Source: Ruminococcus sp. UBA1394
GTDB lineage: Bacteria; Bacillota; Clostridia; Oscillospirales; Ruminococcaceae
Length of the DNA: 38,641 bases
NCBI GenBank assembly: GCA_002305725.1
Contig: DBQM01000060.1
Location: 1-38,641, forward strand
Direction of reading: 5' to 3'
This document shows positions 15,384 to 23,686 of the stretch, piece after piece (positions within the stretch are counted from its first letter, which is position 1; every line of letters begins with the position of its first letter). The notes beneath the pieces are model-generated. The model saw nothing but the letters and a program-made list of their open reading frames with translations, searched no databases and was not told where the DNA came from. A program made the position numbers and the translations under genes.

Positions 15384-15413
15384 AAAGCGGTATTGCAATT
15401 GCAATACCGCTTT
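15384..15413. terminator. Perfect bidirectional terminator between the spore protein gene and the mreB-like gene
   Basis: A 30-base perfect palindrome, AAAGCGGTATTGCAA mirrored, with A-rich and T-rich flanks. It lies between convergent genes and can end both transcripts. Confidence 0.85.
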
Positions 15414-15451
15414 AATTTGCTGTACAACCGTTTTAAATAGCGGCTGTTTTC

Positions 15452-16474
15452 TTATTTATACTGATAAAGCGCAACATTTTCAAATCCGTCCAGAAGACTG
15501 TCAAGGCGCTTGAATGCCTGAACTGTACCTCTTGCAACACAGCCCGTAGGTTCTTTGGCAATGTTGCATTTAACGCCTAATGTCCTGTTAATAAGCTTGT
15601 CAATACCGCCTAAAAGTGCACCGCCTCCGGTAAGCAGAATACCGTTTTCATATATGTCGCCTACCAGTTCAGGAGGGGTATCTTCCAGAAGATTTCTGAT
15701 TGTGTCTACTATCTCAAAAATTTCATCTTCTATTGCGTCAAATACTTCAAGCTCACTTATGTTGATCATTTCCGGCAGACCTTTAAGAAGATTTCTTCCT
15801 CCGATATTCATTCTTACATCATCACTCGGATCATAAAGATTGGTAAGTTCCTTTTTAATCTGCTCTGCTGTTCTGTCGCCGATAAGCAGTTTGTGTCTCT
15901 TCTGCATATATCTTATAATTGCCTGGTCGATCATGTTTCCGGCAGTCTTGATTGAACGTGATGTAACGACACCGTTCATGGAAACAACAGCAACATCTGT
16001 TGTACCGCCACCGATATCAACTACAAGATGTCCTCTTGCCTTTGACATATTTACCCCTGCACCAAGCATTGCCGCAATCGGTTCCTGGATAAGATAAACC
16101 TTTCTCGAACCGGCATTCATAGCAGCTTCAACGACTGCTCTGCTTTCAACATCCGTAATAAAGGACGGAACGCATATAACGATTCTCGGCTTGACAAGTC
16201 TGTGACCGCTTGCCTTATGTACAAATTCTCTTATAAGGCATTGAGTCATCTCATCATCAGATATAACACCGCAGGAAAGAGGACGTATTACAGAAATGTA
16301 TTCGGGAGATTTACCCACCATTCTATACGCCTTTTTTCCAACAGCAATAATTTTGTTGGTTCTCTTGTTGACCGCAATAACAGACGGTTCATTGAGAACA
16401 ACCCCTTTGCCGTTTACCGCAATAACAATGTTTGCAGTTCCCAGATCAATTCCAATGTCCTGTGCCATATTCAT
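15452..16474 (-). CDS. mreB: MreB/Mbl-family actin-like protein
   Basis: A 340-residue bacterial actin that polymerises at the membrane and guides cell wall synthesis. The nucleotide-binding motifs are present: phosphate 1 DIGIDLGTANIVI (residues 6-18), phosphate 2 LVVDIGGGTTDVAVVSMNG (about 153-171) and the adenosine motif ILLTGGGALLGGIDKLI near residue 280. Length fits MreB. The usual mreC-mreD partners are not next to it; instead it is the last gene of a minus-strand unit after recD2 and comF. Its ATG follows the comF stop without a gap (TGA ATG), and AAAAGGA inside comF serves as the ribosome binding site; an ATG two codons further in is an alternative start. It may be an Mbl-like paralogue. 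A perfect palindromic terminator follows. Confidence 0.93.
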   Translation of the reverse strand: MNMAQDIGIDLGTANIVIAVNGKGVVLNEPSVIAVNKRTNKIIAVGKKAYRMVGKSPEYISVIRPLSCGVISDDEMTQCLIREFVHKASGHRLVKPRIVICVPSFITDVESRAVVEAAMNAGSRKVYLIQEPIAAMLGAGVNMSKARGHLVVDIGGGTTDVAVVSMNGVVTSRSIKTAGNMIDQAIIRYMQKRHKLLIGDRTAEQIKKELTNLYDPSDDVRMNIGGRNLLKGLPEMINISELEVFDAIEDEIFEIVDTIRNLLEDTPPELVGDIYENGILLTGGGALLGGIDKLINRTLGVKCNIAKEPTGCVARGTVQAFKRLDSLLDGFENVALYQYK

Positions 16475-17152
16475 TCATTCCTTTTTTAGTTTTGTTGTTG
16501 CTGCTGCAGCTGCATAAACCTCAGCTGCACCCATTTCTTTCAGTAACGCAGCACATCTGTTCATTGTACTGCCTGTTGTGATAACGTCATCACATAAAAT
16601 TATTTTCATATTATCAGTCTTTAAACGGCTTTTTATGCCGAAAGCAACTGTATTTTCAAGACGTTCAGCTTTTGTCAGTGTGTGCTGAACGGCAGATTTG
16701 TTTTTGTAAAGTAAATCAGTCAGAAGAGGTATGCCGTTAATTTCTGCTATCCTCTCAGCAATGACTTCAGCCTGGTTGTACCTGCGCTTTCTGTATGATT
16801 CAACTGACATAGGTACTGGTACTACAGCGTCAGCTTTTAACTTGCTGTCCGCTATCCTTTCGCCAAGCAGATTCCCCGTATAAATACCAAACTCCTTGTG
16901 ACCATCTTTAAGGGAAAGTATGCCGTTTTTAGCTTTTCCCTCATAATAAAAGCAGACAAATGCCCTGTCGTAGCTTATGGTATCACAGAAGCATTCAGCC
17001 TTGCCGCATCCGGGGCAAATTTCCTCCGGAAATGGTTTAAGCTCATCTGCACATCGGCTGCATATAAATTCGTCCCAGCTGATAAAATCAAGGCATAAGG
17101 GACAGCGGTTCGGAAAAAAGATGTCGGCAATAAATCGGTAAAGCTTATTCAT
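16475..17152 (-). CDS. comF: ComF family protein (phosphoribosyltransferase-like, competence-related)
   Basis: A 225-residue ComFC-type protein. The N-terminus has zinc-knuckle cysteines C17, C20, C31, C34 and a second group C46, C49, C54, C56. The C-terminal half is a type I phosphoribosyltransferase fold with the PRPP-binding loop IILCDDVITTGSTMN near residue 185 and a VVPVPMS strand earlier. ComFC is needed for natural transformation in several bacteria, perhaps in recombination of incoming DNA; its chemistry is not well settled. Its start overlaps the recD2 stop by 8 bases (ATGAATAA), which suggests translational coupling, and neighbourhood with a RecD2 helicase fits a DNA-processing role. 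The mreB-like gene starts right after its stop. Confidence 0.92.
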   Translation of the reverse strand: MNKLYRFIADIFFPNRCPLCLDFISWDEFICSRCADELKPFPEEICPGCGKAECFCDTISYDRAFVCFYYEGKAKNGILSLKDGHKEFGIYTGNLLGERIADSKLKADAVVPVPMSVESYRKRRYNQAEVIAERIAEINGIPLLTDLLYKNKSAVQHTLTKAERLENTVAFGIKSRLKTDNMKIILCDDVITTGSTMNRCAALLKEMGAAEVYAAAAATTKLKKE

Positions 17153-19355
17153 TGCTGTTCATTTCCTCTTTAAGCATAGCCGTAAGACAAGTATAACGGT
17201 TTGTCCTTTTGTTGTTTGTCACCATTTTTGCCACTATCTTTTCGTCACCTATAATGATAAGCAGCTTTTTTGCCCTTGTAACCGCCGTGTAGAGCAGATT
17301 ACGGTAATAAAGCTTGTCAAAACCGCCAAGCAGCGGTATCACAACAGCCTCAAACTCGCTTCCCTGGCTTTTATGTACGGTTATAGCATAGGCAAGCTCC
17401 AGCTGATCCATCATATCAAAGGTGTATGCGGCAGTACGTCCGTCAAAATCCACAGCAACTTCAAGTCTTGCACGGTTTATGCTGAGAATTTTTCCGATAT
17501 CTCCGTTGTAGATGCCTGCACCCTGTTCGCCGTCCTTGCTCCATATTATGTCATAATTGTTTTTGGTCTGCATTATCTTGTCACCCTCACGAAAGGTGTA
17601 TACAGGGGACTTGACTTCTTTTTTTGCCGGATGCTTTGGATTAAGCTGTTCCTGCAGTATCTTGTTAAGCTCAACCACACCCATTATCCCTTTTCTTGAC
17701 GGAGAAATTACCTGTATATCGTCAGTAGGGGAGTAGTGGTAGGCTTTTGGCAGACGGGTCTTTACAAGGTCTACCATAAGATTGGACACAAGCTGCGGTT
17801 CTATACGTCTGAAAAAGAAAAAGTCATTGTTTTTCTGCGTCAGGTCGGGCAGTTCACCCTGAACGATTTTATGAGCATTTGTAACAATACAGCTTTTTTC
17901 TGCCTGGCGGAAAATTTCTTTCAGTTCAATAACAGGAAGACACCTGCTTTCAATAAGGGACTTCAGCAGATTTCCAGCCCCCACAGACGGCAGCTGATCA
18001 CTGTCACCTACCATTATAAGCCGGCAGTTTAACTTTAAGGCACGCAGCAGACTTTCAAACAGAATAACGTCAACCATTGACATCTCGTCCACAACAACAA
18101 CATCGCTTTCCAGCGGATTGCTTTCGTCATGCTTGAATTTCAGTCTGCCGTTCTGGTCGTACTCCACCTCAAGCAGACGGTGGATAGTTCTTGCCTCACG
18201 TCCTGTAAGGTCAGACATTCTCTTTGCGGCACGTCCGGTAGGTGCGGCAAGAAGAACTGTTTCGCCCTTTTTCTCATACAGTGAAATTATAGCGTTGAGG
18301 GTTGTAGTTTTACCGGTTCCCGGACCGCCTGTCATAATCATTATTCCCCGTGACAGAGCAGTAGTTATAGCCTGCCGCTGGAGTTTTTCGTAATGAATAC
18401 CGTTCTGCTCCTCTTCCATGTCAATAAGCTGTTCGTAGTCATAATCGTCCGGACTGGAAAAGGCTTTCAAAACAGATATGCGTCCTGCAATATATCTTTC
18501 AGCATTGTAATAGTCTGCAAGATATACAAAACCTCTGTCATTTTTCAGGTACTCAAAAATCAGCTCGTCCTCAATCATTTCGTTGTAAACTTCATACAGG
18601 TCTGACTGGGAGATATTCAGATACTGACAACACATAGTTTCAAACTTGTCAAGGGGAATGCAGGAATGACCGGCTCTGGCGTTTTCTTCAAGAATAAACA
18701 CAAAACCTGCCTGTATGCGCTTGTGTGAATCAGTCGGTATTTTCATTTCTCTTGCGACTTCCTCTGCCTTTTTAAAAGGAAGTTCAACGGGAAACCCGCA
18801 AAGGCAGTAAGGATTGCTTTTGATAAGTTCTATTGCCTGCAATCCCCACTGCTGATAAGCCTTCATGGCGTACCCTGCTTTTATACCATACTGGGAGAGA
18901 AAAATCATCAGATGGCGCAGATTAAAAATTTTCTGCACCTCGTTTGCAATTTCCTCACATTTTTTCGGGGAAATGCCTTTTATCTCGCCCAGACGGCGTG
19001 GTTCTTTTTCCATGATTTCAAGGGTCTGTTCGCCGAAAACGTCAACTATTCTTTTTGCAAGGGCAGGACCGATACCCTTTATTGCACCAGACGAAAGGTA
19101 TTTACAGATATTTACAGATGTGTTAGGAAGCTTTCTTTCGCAGTATTCGGTTTTAAACTGCACACCGAATTTAGGGTGGGTAACATAAGACCCTTCCAGC
19201 AGAAGAATTTCTCCGCTTTCAACATCTCCCAGTTCCCCGACAGCTGTTACAAGCTCTCCTCCGGTGTCAATATCAAGGACAGTATAGCCGTTTGATTCGT
19301 TGCGGAATAAAACGTTCTCAACCGTCCCCTCAATTCTTAAAGTCTGTTCTTCCAT
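17145..19355 (-). CDS. recD2: RecD2 family ATP-dependent DNA helicase
   Basis: A 736-residue SF1B 5'-3' helicase of the RecD2/YrrC type, not tied to RecBC, acting in DNA repair and replication fork maintenance. The ATG at 19355 follows AAAGGA at good distance; the in-frame TTG further up overlaps that site and is rejected. Order of parts: N-terminal OB-like domain (EGTVENVLFRNESNGYTVL), helix-hairpin-helix repeats (about 95-150, GAIKGIGPALAKRIVDVFG and LGEIKGISPKKCEEIA), then motif I GGPGTGKT at about 343-350, motif II VVVDEMSMVD, motif III MVGDSDQLPSVGAG, and the late AYAITVHKSQGSEF and YTAVTRAKKLLII motifs. All helicase motifs look intact. First of three tightly packed genes with comF and mreB. 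Confidence 0.95.
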   Translation of the reverse strand: MEEQTLRIEGTVENVLFRNESNGYTVLDIDTGGELVTAVGELGDVESGEILLLEGSYVTHPKFGVQFKTEYCERKLPNTSVNICKYLSSGAIKGIGPALAKRIVDVFGEQTLEIMEKEPRRLGEIKGISPKKCEEIANEVQKIFNLRHLMIFLSQYGIKAGYAMKAYQQWGLQAIELIKSNPYCLCGFPVELPFKKAEEVAREMKIPTDSHKRIQAGFVFILEENARAGHSCIPLDKFETMCCQYLNISQSDLYEVYNEMIEDELIFEYLKNDRGFVYLADYYNAERYIAGRISVLKAFSSPDDYDYEQLIDMEEEQNGIHYEKLQRQAITTALSRGIMIMTGGPGTGKTTTLNAIISLYEKKGETVLLAAPTGRAAKRMSDLTGREARTIHRLLEVEYDQNGRLKFKHDESNPLESDVVVVDEMSMVDVILFESLLRALKLNCRLIMVGDSDQLPSVGAGNLLKSLIESRCLPVIELKEIFRQAEKSCIVTNAHKIVQGELPDLTQKNNDFFFFRRIEPQLVSNLMVDLVKTRLPKAYHYSPTDDIQVISPSRKGIMGVVELNKILQEQLNPKHPAKKEVKSPVYTFREGDKIMQTKNNYDIIWSKDGEQGAGIYNGDIGKILSINRARLEVAVDFDGRTAAYTFDMMDQLELAYAITVHKSQGSEFEAVVIPLLGGFDKLYYRNLLYTAVTRAKKLLIIIGDEKIVAKMVTNNKRTNRYTCLTAMLKEEMNSNE

Positions 19356-19391
19356 TTTTATTCCTTTCAAAAAAACACATCTTATCTTATA

Positions 19392-19760
19392 TTATACAAT
19401 TTTTTGATCAGAAATGCAATTATTTTTTTCACAGGAAAAAATAATTTTTAAAGCGTTGTCCGGTTCTGTCAGTTCAAGAAAGCTGTTTTCAAGGCAATAC
19501 TGCCTGCAAAGCTCCGTCTGATACTCATTCAGACCGTTGTTTATAAGAATAATTTTCCTTACCAGTTCGTCGTCAGTCCATCTTAGCTTATGTATGACAT
19601 TTTCAATTTTCAGTTCCACATCATCTTCAGCGTCCAGAACAATTACAGCTGTAAATCCGCACGGGAAATCACAGCCCGGCATCTTCATAAGAAGATTTAC
19701 CGCTTCAATAACCACAATCGTTCCGATAATAACAATGACTGTAACAGTAACAGGGTCCAT
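19392..19760 (-). CDS. Small membrane-anchored protein of unknown function
   Basis: A 122-residue protein not assigned to a family. The ATG at 19760 is preferred over the one three codons upstream because AAGGAG lies directly against the latter and 9 bases from the former. One N-terminal helix (VTVTVIVIIGTIVVIEAVNLL) leads into a small mixed alpha/beta domain: a strand (TAVIVLDAED), a helix (VELKIENVIHKLRW), a strand (VRKIILINNGL), a helix with two cysteines (TELCRQYCLEN) and a final region. The strand-helix-strand order faintly recalls the start of a GT-A glycosyltransferase, but it is far too short to be an enzyme of that class. It precedes recD2 by 36 bases with no terminator between, so it is probably the first gene of that unit, and it has a long structured leader. 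Confidence 0.7.
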   Translation of the reverse strand: MDPVTVTVIVIIGTIVVIEAVNLLMKMPGCDFPCGFTAVIVLDAEDDVELKIENVIHKLRWTDDELVRKIILINNGLNEYQTELCRQYCLENSFLELTEPDNALKIIFSCEKNNCISDQKIV

Positions 19761-19777
19761 AGCCGTCATCTCCTTGG

Positions 19778-19936
19778 TGAACCTGTCTTCAAAAGCGTAT
19801 GCGCACGTTTTTTGGCAAATTTTTGCCGCATACTGCGTTAAAAATGTTTGCCATACACGAGTCTGCGCATTTCTGTCTTGTCTGTGTCAAAATTATGCTC
19901 GGAAATCCGCACACATATCTTATGAAGACAGGTTCA
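19778..19936 (-). promoter_or_regulatory. Structured leader closed by a 14-bp inverted repeat
   Basis: On the minus strand TGAACCTGTCTTCA (19936-19923) is perfectly complementary to TGAAGACAGGTTCA (19791-19778), which ends next to the AAGGAG of the small membrane protein. An inner 7-bp pairing (19914-19908 with 19803-19797, one G-U) and a local hairpin (19814-19827, GGCAAA/TTTGCC) lie within. It could be a cis-acting leader or an independent RNA. No known riboswitch or RNA family was recognised. Confidence 0.45.
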
Positions 19937-19949
19937 AAGTTCTTATTGC

Positions 19950-19955
19950 ATAATA
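19950..19955 (-). promoter_or_regulatory. Possible -10 element for the structured leader
   Basis: TATTAT on the minus strand lies just after a terminator for yajC. A start point about 7 bases on would fall just before the first arm of the inverted repeat. No convincing -35 was found. Confidence 0.3.
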
Positions 19956-19980
19956 TGCTTTTTCACAGGAAAATGACACA

Positions 19981-20014
19981 AAAAATTCAAGGGATGCTGC
20001 AAAAAAGCATCCCT
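19981..20014 (-). terminator. Rho-independent terminator after yajC
   Basis: On the minus strand AGGGATGCT pairs with AGCATCCCT around a 7-base loop, then TGAATTTTTT follows. It lies 11 bases beyond the yajC stop and ends the nfnA-nfnB-yajC unit. Confidence 0.85.
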
Positions 20015-20025
20015 CATAAAAATAA

Positions 20026-20430
20026 TTATTCGTCTTTTTTATTTTTCTTATTCTTTTTTTTGTTCTGCTGTGTTTCTATCATGGCTTTTGTTCTTGCCTC
20101 TTTGGCAGCAGCAGCCTTTTCGGAAACAGTAATATTCTCCTGAATAGCCCACATCTTTATTCTGAGTTTGCTCTTGTCACCGCCTGTTTCAATAACAACA
20201 GTGTCCTCAGTTTTCTTTACAACGATACCGACGATTCCGCCGATAGTCATAATTTCATCGCCTATCTGAATGCTCTCACGCATTTCCTTCTGCTCTTTAT
20301 CCTTTTTCTTCTGAGGTCTTATCATAAGGAAATAGAAGAAAACAATGACCAGAACAAACATTATCAGTGTTGGGTAGATACTGCCTGCCTGTGAGCCGTT
20401 CTGGGACATAACTGTCATAAAACTGTTCAT
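20026..20430 (-). CDS. yajC: Preprotein translocase subunit YajC
   Basis: A 134-residue accessory subunit of the SecDF-YajC complex. One membrane helix near the N-terminus (TLIMFVLVIVFFYFLMI) runs into RPQKKKDKEQKEMRESIQIGDEIMTIGGIVGIV, the invariant YajC signature, followed by a small beta domain. The C-terminus is a lysine-rich tail (KKKNKKNKK), longer than in many YajC proteins. It follows nfnB by 13 bases with GGAGG upstream and is closed by a terminator, so it is read through from the oxidoreductase genes; secD/secF are not in the window. Identity is certain. Confidence 0.95.
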   Translation of the reverse strand: MNSFMTVMSQNGSQAGSIYPTLIMFVLVIVFFYFLMIRPQKKKDKEQKEMRESIQIGDEIMTIGGIVGIVVKKTEDTVVIETGGDKSKLRIKMWAIQENITVSEKAAAAKEARTKAMIETQQNKKKNKKNKKDE

Positions 20431-20443
20431 TTAATATCCTCCG

Positions 20444-21826
20444 TTATTTTGATTTAATGTATTCGTCAATGGACTTAGCCGCAGTTTTTCCGGCACCCAT
20501 TGCCAGAATAACAGTTGCAGCACCTGTTACAGCGTCACCGCCTGCATAAACGCCTTCTTTGGTAGTCAGCATATCTTCATTTACGATAAGACAGCCTCTC
20601 TTGTTAGCGTCAAGACCGTGAGTTGTAGTTCTGATGAGCGGATTCGGAGAAGTACCGATAGACATGATAACAGTGTCAACATCGAGGTTATAGTTTGAAC
20701 CCTCAACCGGTACAGGACTTCTTCTGCCGCTTTCGTCAGGCTCGCCAAGTTCCATTTTGATACATTCCATAGCACAGACTCTGCCGTTTTCGTCAGCAAG
20801 TATTCTTACAGGATTGTTGAGATTCAAGAACTCAACGCCTTCTTCCTTGGCGTGGTGAACCTCTTCCTTTCTTGCCGGCATTTCAGCCTCAGAACGTCTG
20901 TAAATTATGTAAACGTGCTCAGCACCCATTCTCAGCGCACTTCTTGCGGCGTCCATAGCAACGTTTCCGCCGCCTACAACAGCAACAGATTTTGACTTGA
21001 TGACCGGAGTTGCATAGTCGTCAAGATAACCCTTCATAAGATTGATTCTTGTGAGGTACTCGTTAGCAGAGCATACACCGATAAGTGATTCGCCCTCAAT
21101 ACCCATAAATCTCGGAAGACCTGCGCCGGAGCCGATAAATACAGCCTCATAGCCCATATCCATAATTTCGTCAACGGAGAGTACCTTTCCGATAACCATG
21201 TCCTGCATAATTTCAACGCCGAGATTTTTAAGCTTTGTGATTTCTTTCTGAACAATTGCCTTAGGAAGTCTGAATTCCGGAATACCGTACATCAGAACAC
21301 CGCCGGCAGTATGGAAAGCCTCAAAAATTGTTACCTGGTAACCAAGCTTTGCAAGGTCTCCGGCACAGGTAAGTCCGGACGGACCGGCACCGACAACAGC
21401 AACCTTATGACCATTCGGCTCAGGCTTTACGGCAGCAGCAGCCTTGTCCATCATGTAATCAGCAACAAATCTTTCCAGACGTCCGATCGCAACCGGCTCG
21501 CCCTTGATGCCTCTTACACATTTTCCCTCGCACTGATTTTCCTGTGGACAAACACGTCCGCAGACAGCCGGAAGAGCGTTTGTGGAAGTGATTATCTCGT
21601 ATGCACCCTCAAAATCGCCCTCTGCGACCTTTGCGATAAATTCAGGTATTCTTACGCTTACAGGACAGCCTGTAACGCATGGCTTATTCTTGCAGTTAAG
21701 GCAGCGCTTTGCCTCTTCAATTGCCATTTCTTCTGTATATCCGAGAGTTACCTCTTTAAAGTTTCTTGCTCTGACTTTTGGATCCTGTTCAGGCATAGGA
21801 ACCTTGTTTAATGCCATATTAGCCAT
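20444..21826 (-). CDS. nfnB: NfnB-type FAD/4Fe-4S oxidoreductase large subunit (often annotated glutamate synthase small subunit)
   Basis: A 460-residue flavoprotein with the GltD fold. The N-terminal Fer4_20 domain has two cysteine groups, C42/C45/C50/C54 and C89/C93/C99/C103, followed by VAVVGAGPSGLTCAGDLAKLG (FAD site, about 144-164) and a second dinucleotide fold SVAVVGGGNVAMDAARSA (about 283-300) for NADPH. It would be called homotetrameric GltA or GltD by similarity. No large glutamate synthase subunit is present, and the gene upstream encodes an NfnA-type partner, so the pair more likely forms NfnAB, the bifurcating NADH-dependent reduced-ferredoxin:NADP oxidoreductase of anaerobes. 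AGGAGG precedes the ATG. The reaction is inferred from pairing; the fold is certain. Confidence 0.88.
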   Translation of the reverse strand: MANMALNKVPMPEQDPKVRARNFKEVTLGYTEEMAIEEAKRCLNCKNKPCVTGCPVSVRIPEFIAKVAEGDFEGAYEIITSTNALPAVCGRVCPQENQCEGKCVRGIKGEPVAIGRLERFVADYMMDKAAAAVKPEPNGHKVAVVGAGPSGLTCAGDLAKLGYQVTIFEAFHTAGGVLMYGIPEFRLPKAIVQKEITKLKNLGVEIMQDMVIGKVLSVDEIMDMGYEAVFIGSGAGLPRFMGIEGESLIGVCSANEYLTRINLMKGYLDDYATPVIKSKSVAVVGGGNVAMDAARSALRMGAEHVYIIYRRSEAEMPARKEEVHHAKEEGVEFLNLNNPVRILADENGRVCAMECIKMELGEPDESGRRSPVPVEGSNYNLDVDTVIMSIGTSPNPLIRTTTHGLDANKRGCLIVNEDMLTTKEGVYAGGDAVTGAATVILAMGAGKTAAKSIDEYIKSK

Positions 21827-21846
21827 TCTGATATTCCTCCTGTTAA

Positions 21847-22680
21847 TTAAGCTTTCTCAGCACTTTTGAGCATACGGCATTCATGCTCCTGCTCTCTGTA
21901 TGTAGAATTTCTCTTCATAAGTTCATCGAAGTCAACCTCATGACCGTCAAAGTCAGGACCGTCAACACAGGCATACTTAATCTGACCGCCGACAGTTACA
22001 CGGCAGCCTCCGCACATTCCTGTACCGTCAATCATGATAGGGTTAAGTGAAACGATAGTCTTTATGCCGTAAGGCTTAGTAACAGCGCAGACAAATTTCA
22101 TCATAGGAACAGGTCCGATTGCGATAACTGCGTCATACTTGTTTCCGGCGTCAATAAGCTCCTTGAGAGCGTCGGTAACAAATCCTTTTTTGCCGTAGCT
22201 GCCGTCGTCTGTGCAGACAATGAGATTGCTTGAAGTCTTTTTAAACTCATCCTCAAGAATAACGATATCCTTGCTTCTGAAGCCTGTTATAACGTCAACC
22301 TCAAGGCCTCTTTCAAAAAGTTCCTTTGCCTGCGGGTAAGCAATAGCACAGCCTACACCTCCGCCAATTACGCAGACGTTCTTTGCGCTTTCGTCAATGT
22401 GTGTAGGAATACCAAGAGGACCTGCAACGTCAAGAAGTGCATCGCCTTCATTTAATGTGGCAAGCTGTTCAGTTGTTGCGCCGACGATCTGGAAAATGAT
22501 TGTAATGGTACCCTTTTCCCTGTCGTATCCGGCAATTGTAAGAGGAACTCTTTCGCCCTTTTCGTCAATTCTGAAAATTATGAATTGTCCGGCTTTTGCT
22601 TTTTTTGCAATAAATGGTGCTTCAATATCCATAAGCACTACAGCCGGATTAAGCACACGTTTGTGAACAATTTTGAACAT
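21847..22680 (-). CDS. nfnA: NfnA-type FAD/2Fe-2S small subunit (sulfide/dihydroorotate dehydrogenase-like)
   Basis: A 277-residue ferredoxin-reductase-like protein. FAD-binding strands (RVPLTIAGYD, about 45-53) precede a NAD domain with VCVIGGGVGCAIAY (102-115). The C-terminal 2Fe-2S site reads D218-x4-C223-x2-C226-x11-C238. In the PyrK encoded at 35516 the matching pattern is C-x4-C-x2-C-x15-C. Replacement of the first cysteine by aspartate is the known feature of NfnA, which supports this call over PyrK or sulfide dehydrogenase beta. CAGGAGAG precedes the ATG, and a good sigma-A promoter lies 38-66 bases upstream. The gene leads nfnB by 20 bases. Confidence 0.87.
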   Translation of the reverse strand: MFKIVHKRVLNPAVVLMDIEAPFIAKKAKAGQFIIFRIDEKGERVPLTIAGYDREKGTITIIFQIVGATTEQLATLNEGDALLDVAGPLGIPTHIDESAKNVCVIGGGVGCAIAYPQAKELFERGLEVDVITGFRSKDIVILEDEFKKTSSNLIVCTDDGSYGKKGFVTDALKELIDAGNKYDAVIAIGPVPMMKFVCAVTKPYGIKTIVSLNPIMIDGTGMCGGCRVTVGGQIKYACVDGPDFDGHEVDFDELMKRNSTYREQEHECRMLKSAEKA

Positions 22681-22717
22681 AACTCAACTCTCCTGTGAAA
22701 TTATTGTATTAAAACTT

Positions 22718-22746
22718 ATTATATCATAATTTTATTTTCTTTGCAA
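22718..22746 (-). promoter_or_regulatory. Sigma-A promoter of the nfnA-nfnB-yajC unit
   Basis: Minus strand TTGCAA (4/6), exact 17-base spacer, TATAAT (6/6), followed by about 37 bases to the nfnA start codon. Confidence 0.7.
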
Positions 22747-22770
22747 TAGTATGCAGAAAACTTAAATAAA

Positions 22771-23592
22771 TTAAATTTCCCTCCATACCCAGTCGACTGC
22801 AAGTCTGAACCACTGTGCACAGACCGGATTGATATGACCGTCATAGCTGGCAGTTGAATCATCAGACATCGCAAGTCCATGACCGCCGTAAGGGAAAATG
22901 TGACACTCAAAAGAGATGTTGTTTGCACTCAGCTCTTTTATAAAGTCAAAGGTATTTTCCGGCGGAACACAGCCGTCATCAGCACAGTGCCAGATAAATG
23001 TCTTAGGAGTATCCTTTGTGACCTGCTTTTCAAGTGAAACAAGTTCAAGCATTTCTTCGGACGGCTCTTTTCCGATAATATTGTCAATTGAACCCTGGTG
23101 GCAGAACTTTCCGCTTGTAATAACCGGATATGAAAGAATCATGCCGTTTGGCTTGCATACTTCAGTATCCCCAAGGATATTTTTAAGGTAATCACTGTTC
23201 CAGAGAGTACCCAGACTTGCTGCAAGATGTCCGCCTGCTGAAAAACCGCAGACAAATATTTTGTCAGGGTTTATATCGAACTTTTCAGCATTTTCTCTTA
23301 CAAATTTAACTGATTCTGCAATTTCAAGCAGTGCTGCCGGGAACGGAGTGCATATACTGTATTTGAGAACGAAAGCATTGATTCCGTGGGAGGAAAAACG
23401 CATTGCAACAGCCTGTCCCTCACGGTCTGAGAGAAACTCATAGCCGCCTCCCGGACAGATTATAACTGCCGGACGGTTACGCAGTCCGATTTCCGGTGAA
23501 ACGTTAAGAGTGTAATCAAATAACTGTGCATTGAGTCCATCAGCTGAAACGCCTGCTTTCTGATAGTCAGGTACAATATTATATATTTTCAT
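22771..23592 (-). CDS. Alpha/beta-hydrolase, acetyl esterase-like
   Basis: A 273-residue serine hydrolase. The oxyanion-hole strand AVIICPGGGYEF (42-53) and nucleophile elbow GFSAGGH with S118 are typical of BD-FAE/Aes-like acetyl esterases; the late segment WHCADDGCVPPENT supplies the acid and GGHGLAM the histidine. No signal peptide is visible, so it is probably cytoplasmic. In cellulose- or xylan-using gut bacteria such enzymes often remove acetyl groups from imported oligosaccharides, but no other glycan genes lie beside it except the divergent trmB-GH59 pair, so substrate is open. GAAAGGA precedes the ATG. It is a single-gene unit with no clear terminator in the 24 bases before the nfnA promoter. 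Confidence 0.85.
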   Translation of the reverse strand: MKIYNIVPDYQKAGVSADGLNAQLFDYTLNVSPEIGLRNRPAVIICPGGGYEFLSDREGQAVAMRFSSHGINAFVLKYSICTPFPAALLEIAESVKFVRENAEKFDINPDKIFVCGFSAGGHLAASLGTLWNSDYLKNILGDTEVCKPNGMILSYPVITSGKFCHQGSIDNIIGKEPSEEMLELVSLEKQVTKDTPKTFIWHCADDGCVPPENTFDFIKELSANNISFECHIFPYGGHGLAMSDDSTASYDGHINPVCAQWFRLAVDWVWREI

Positions 23593-23686
23593 TTAACCAA
23601 TTTCCTTTCGTGTTTTCGTACAATTTTTATTATATCATTTCTCAGAAATCTGTCAATAAAAATTTTCTTATTTTTTGAAAAAAGAG

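Noticed and set aside
19778..19936. Identification of the inverted-repeat leader as 6S RNA, SRP RNA or a tRNA
   Set aside because: A GGTTCA run recalls a T-arm, but no cloverleaf, SRP tetraloop motif or clear 6S central bubble could be drawn, so no family is claimed.
19537..19953. 138-residue plus-strand open frame opposite the small membrane protein and its leader
   Set aside because: No ribosome binding site; crosses the structured leader; serine/threonine-rich shadow composition.
20444..21826. Glutamate synthase small subunit
   Set aside because: No large subunit in the neighbourhood and a linked NfnA-type partner make NfnB the better explanation, although the fold is shared.
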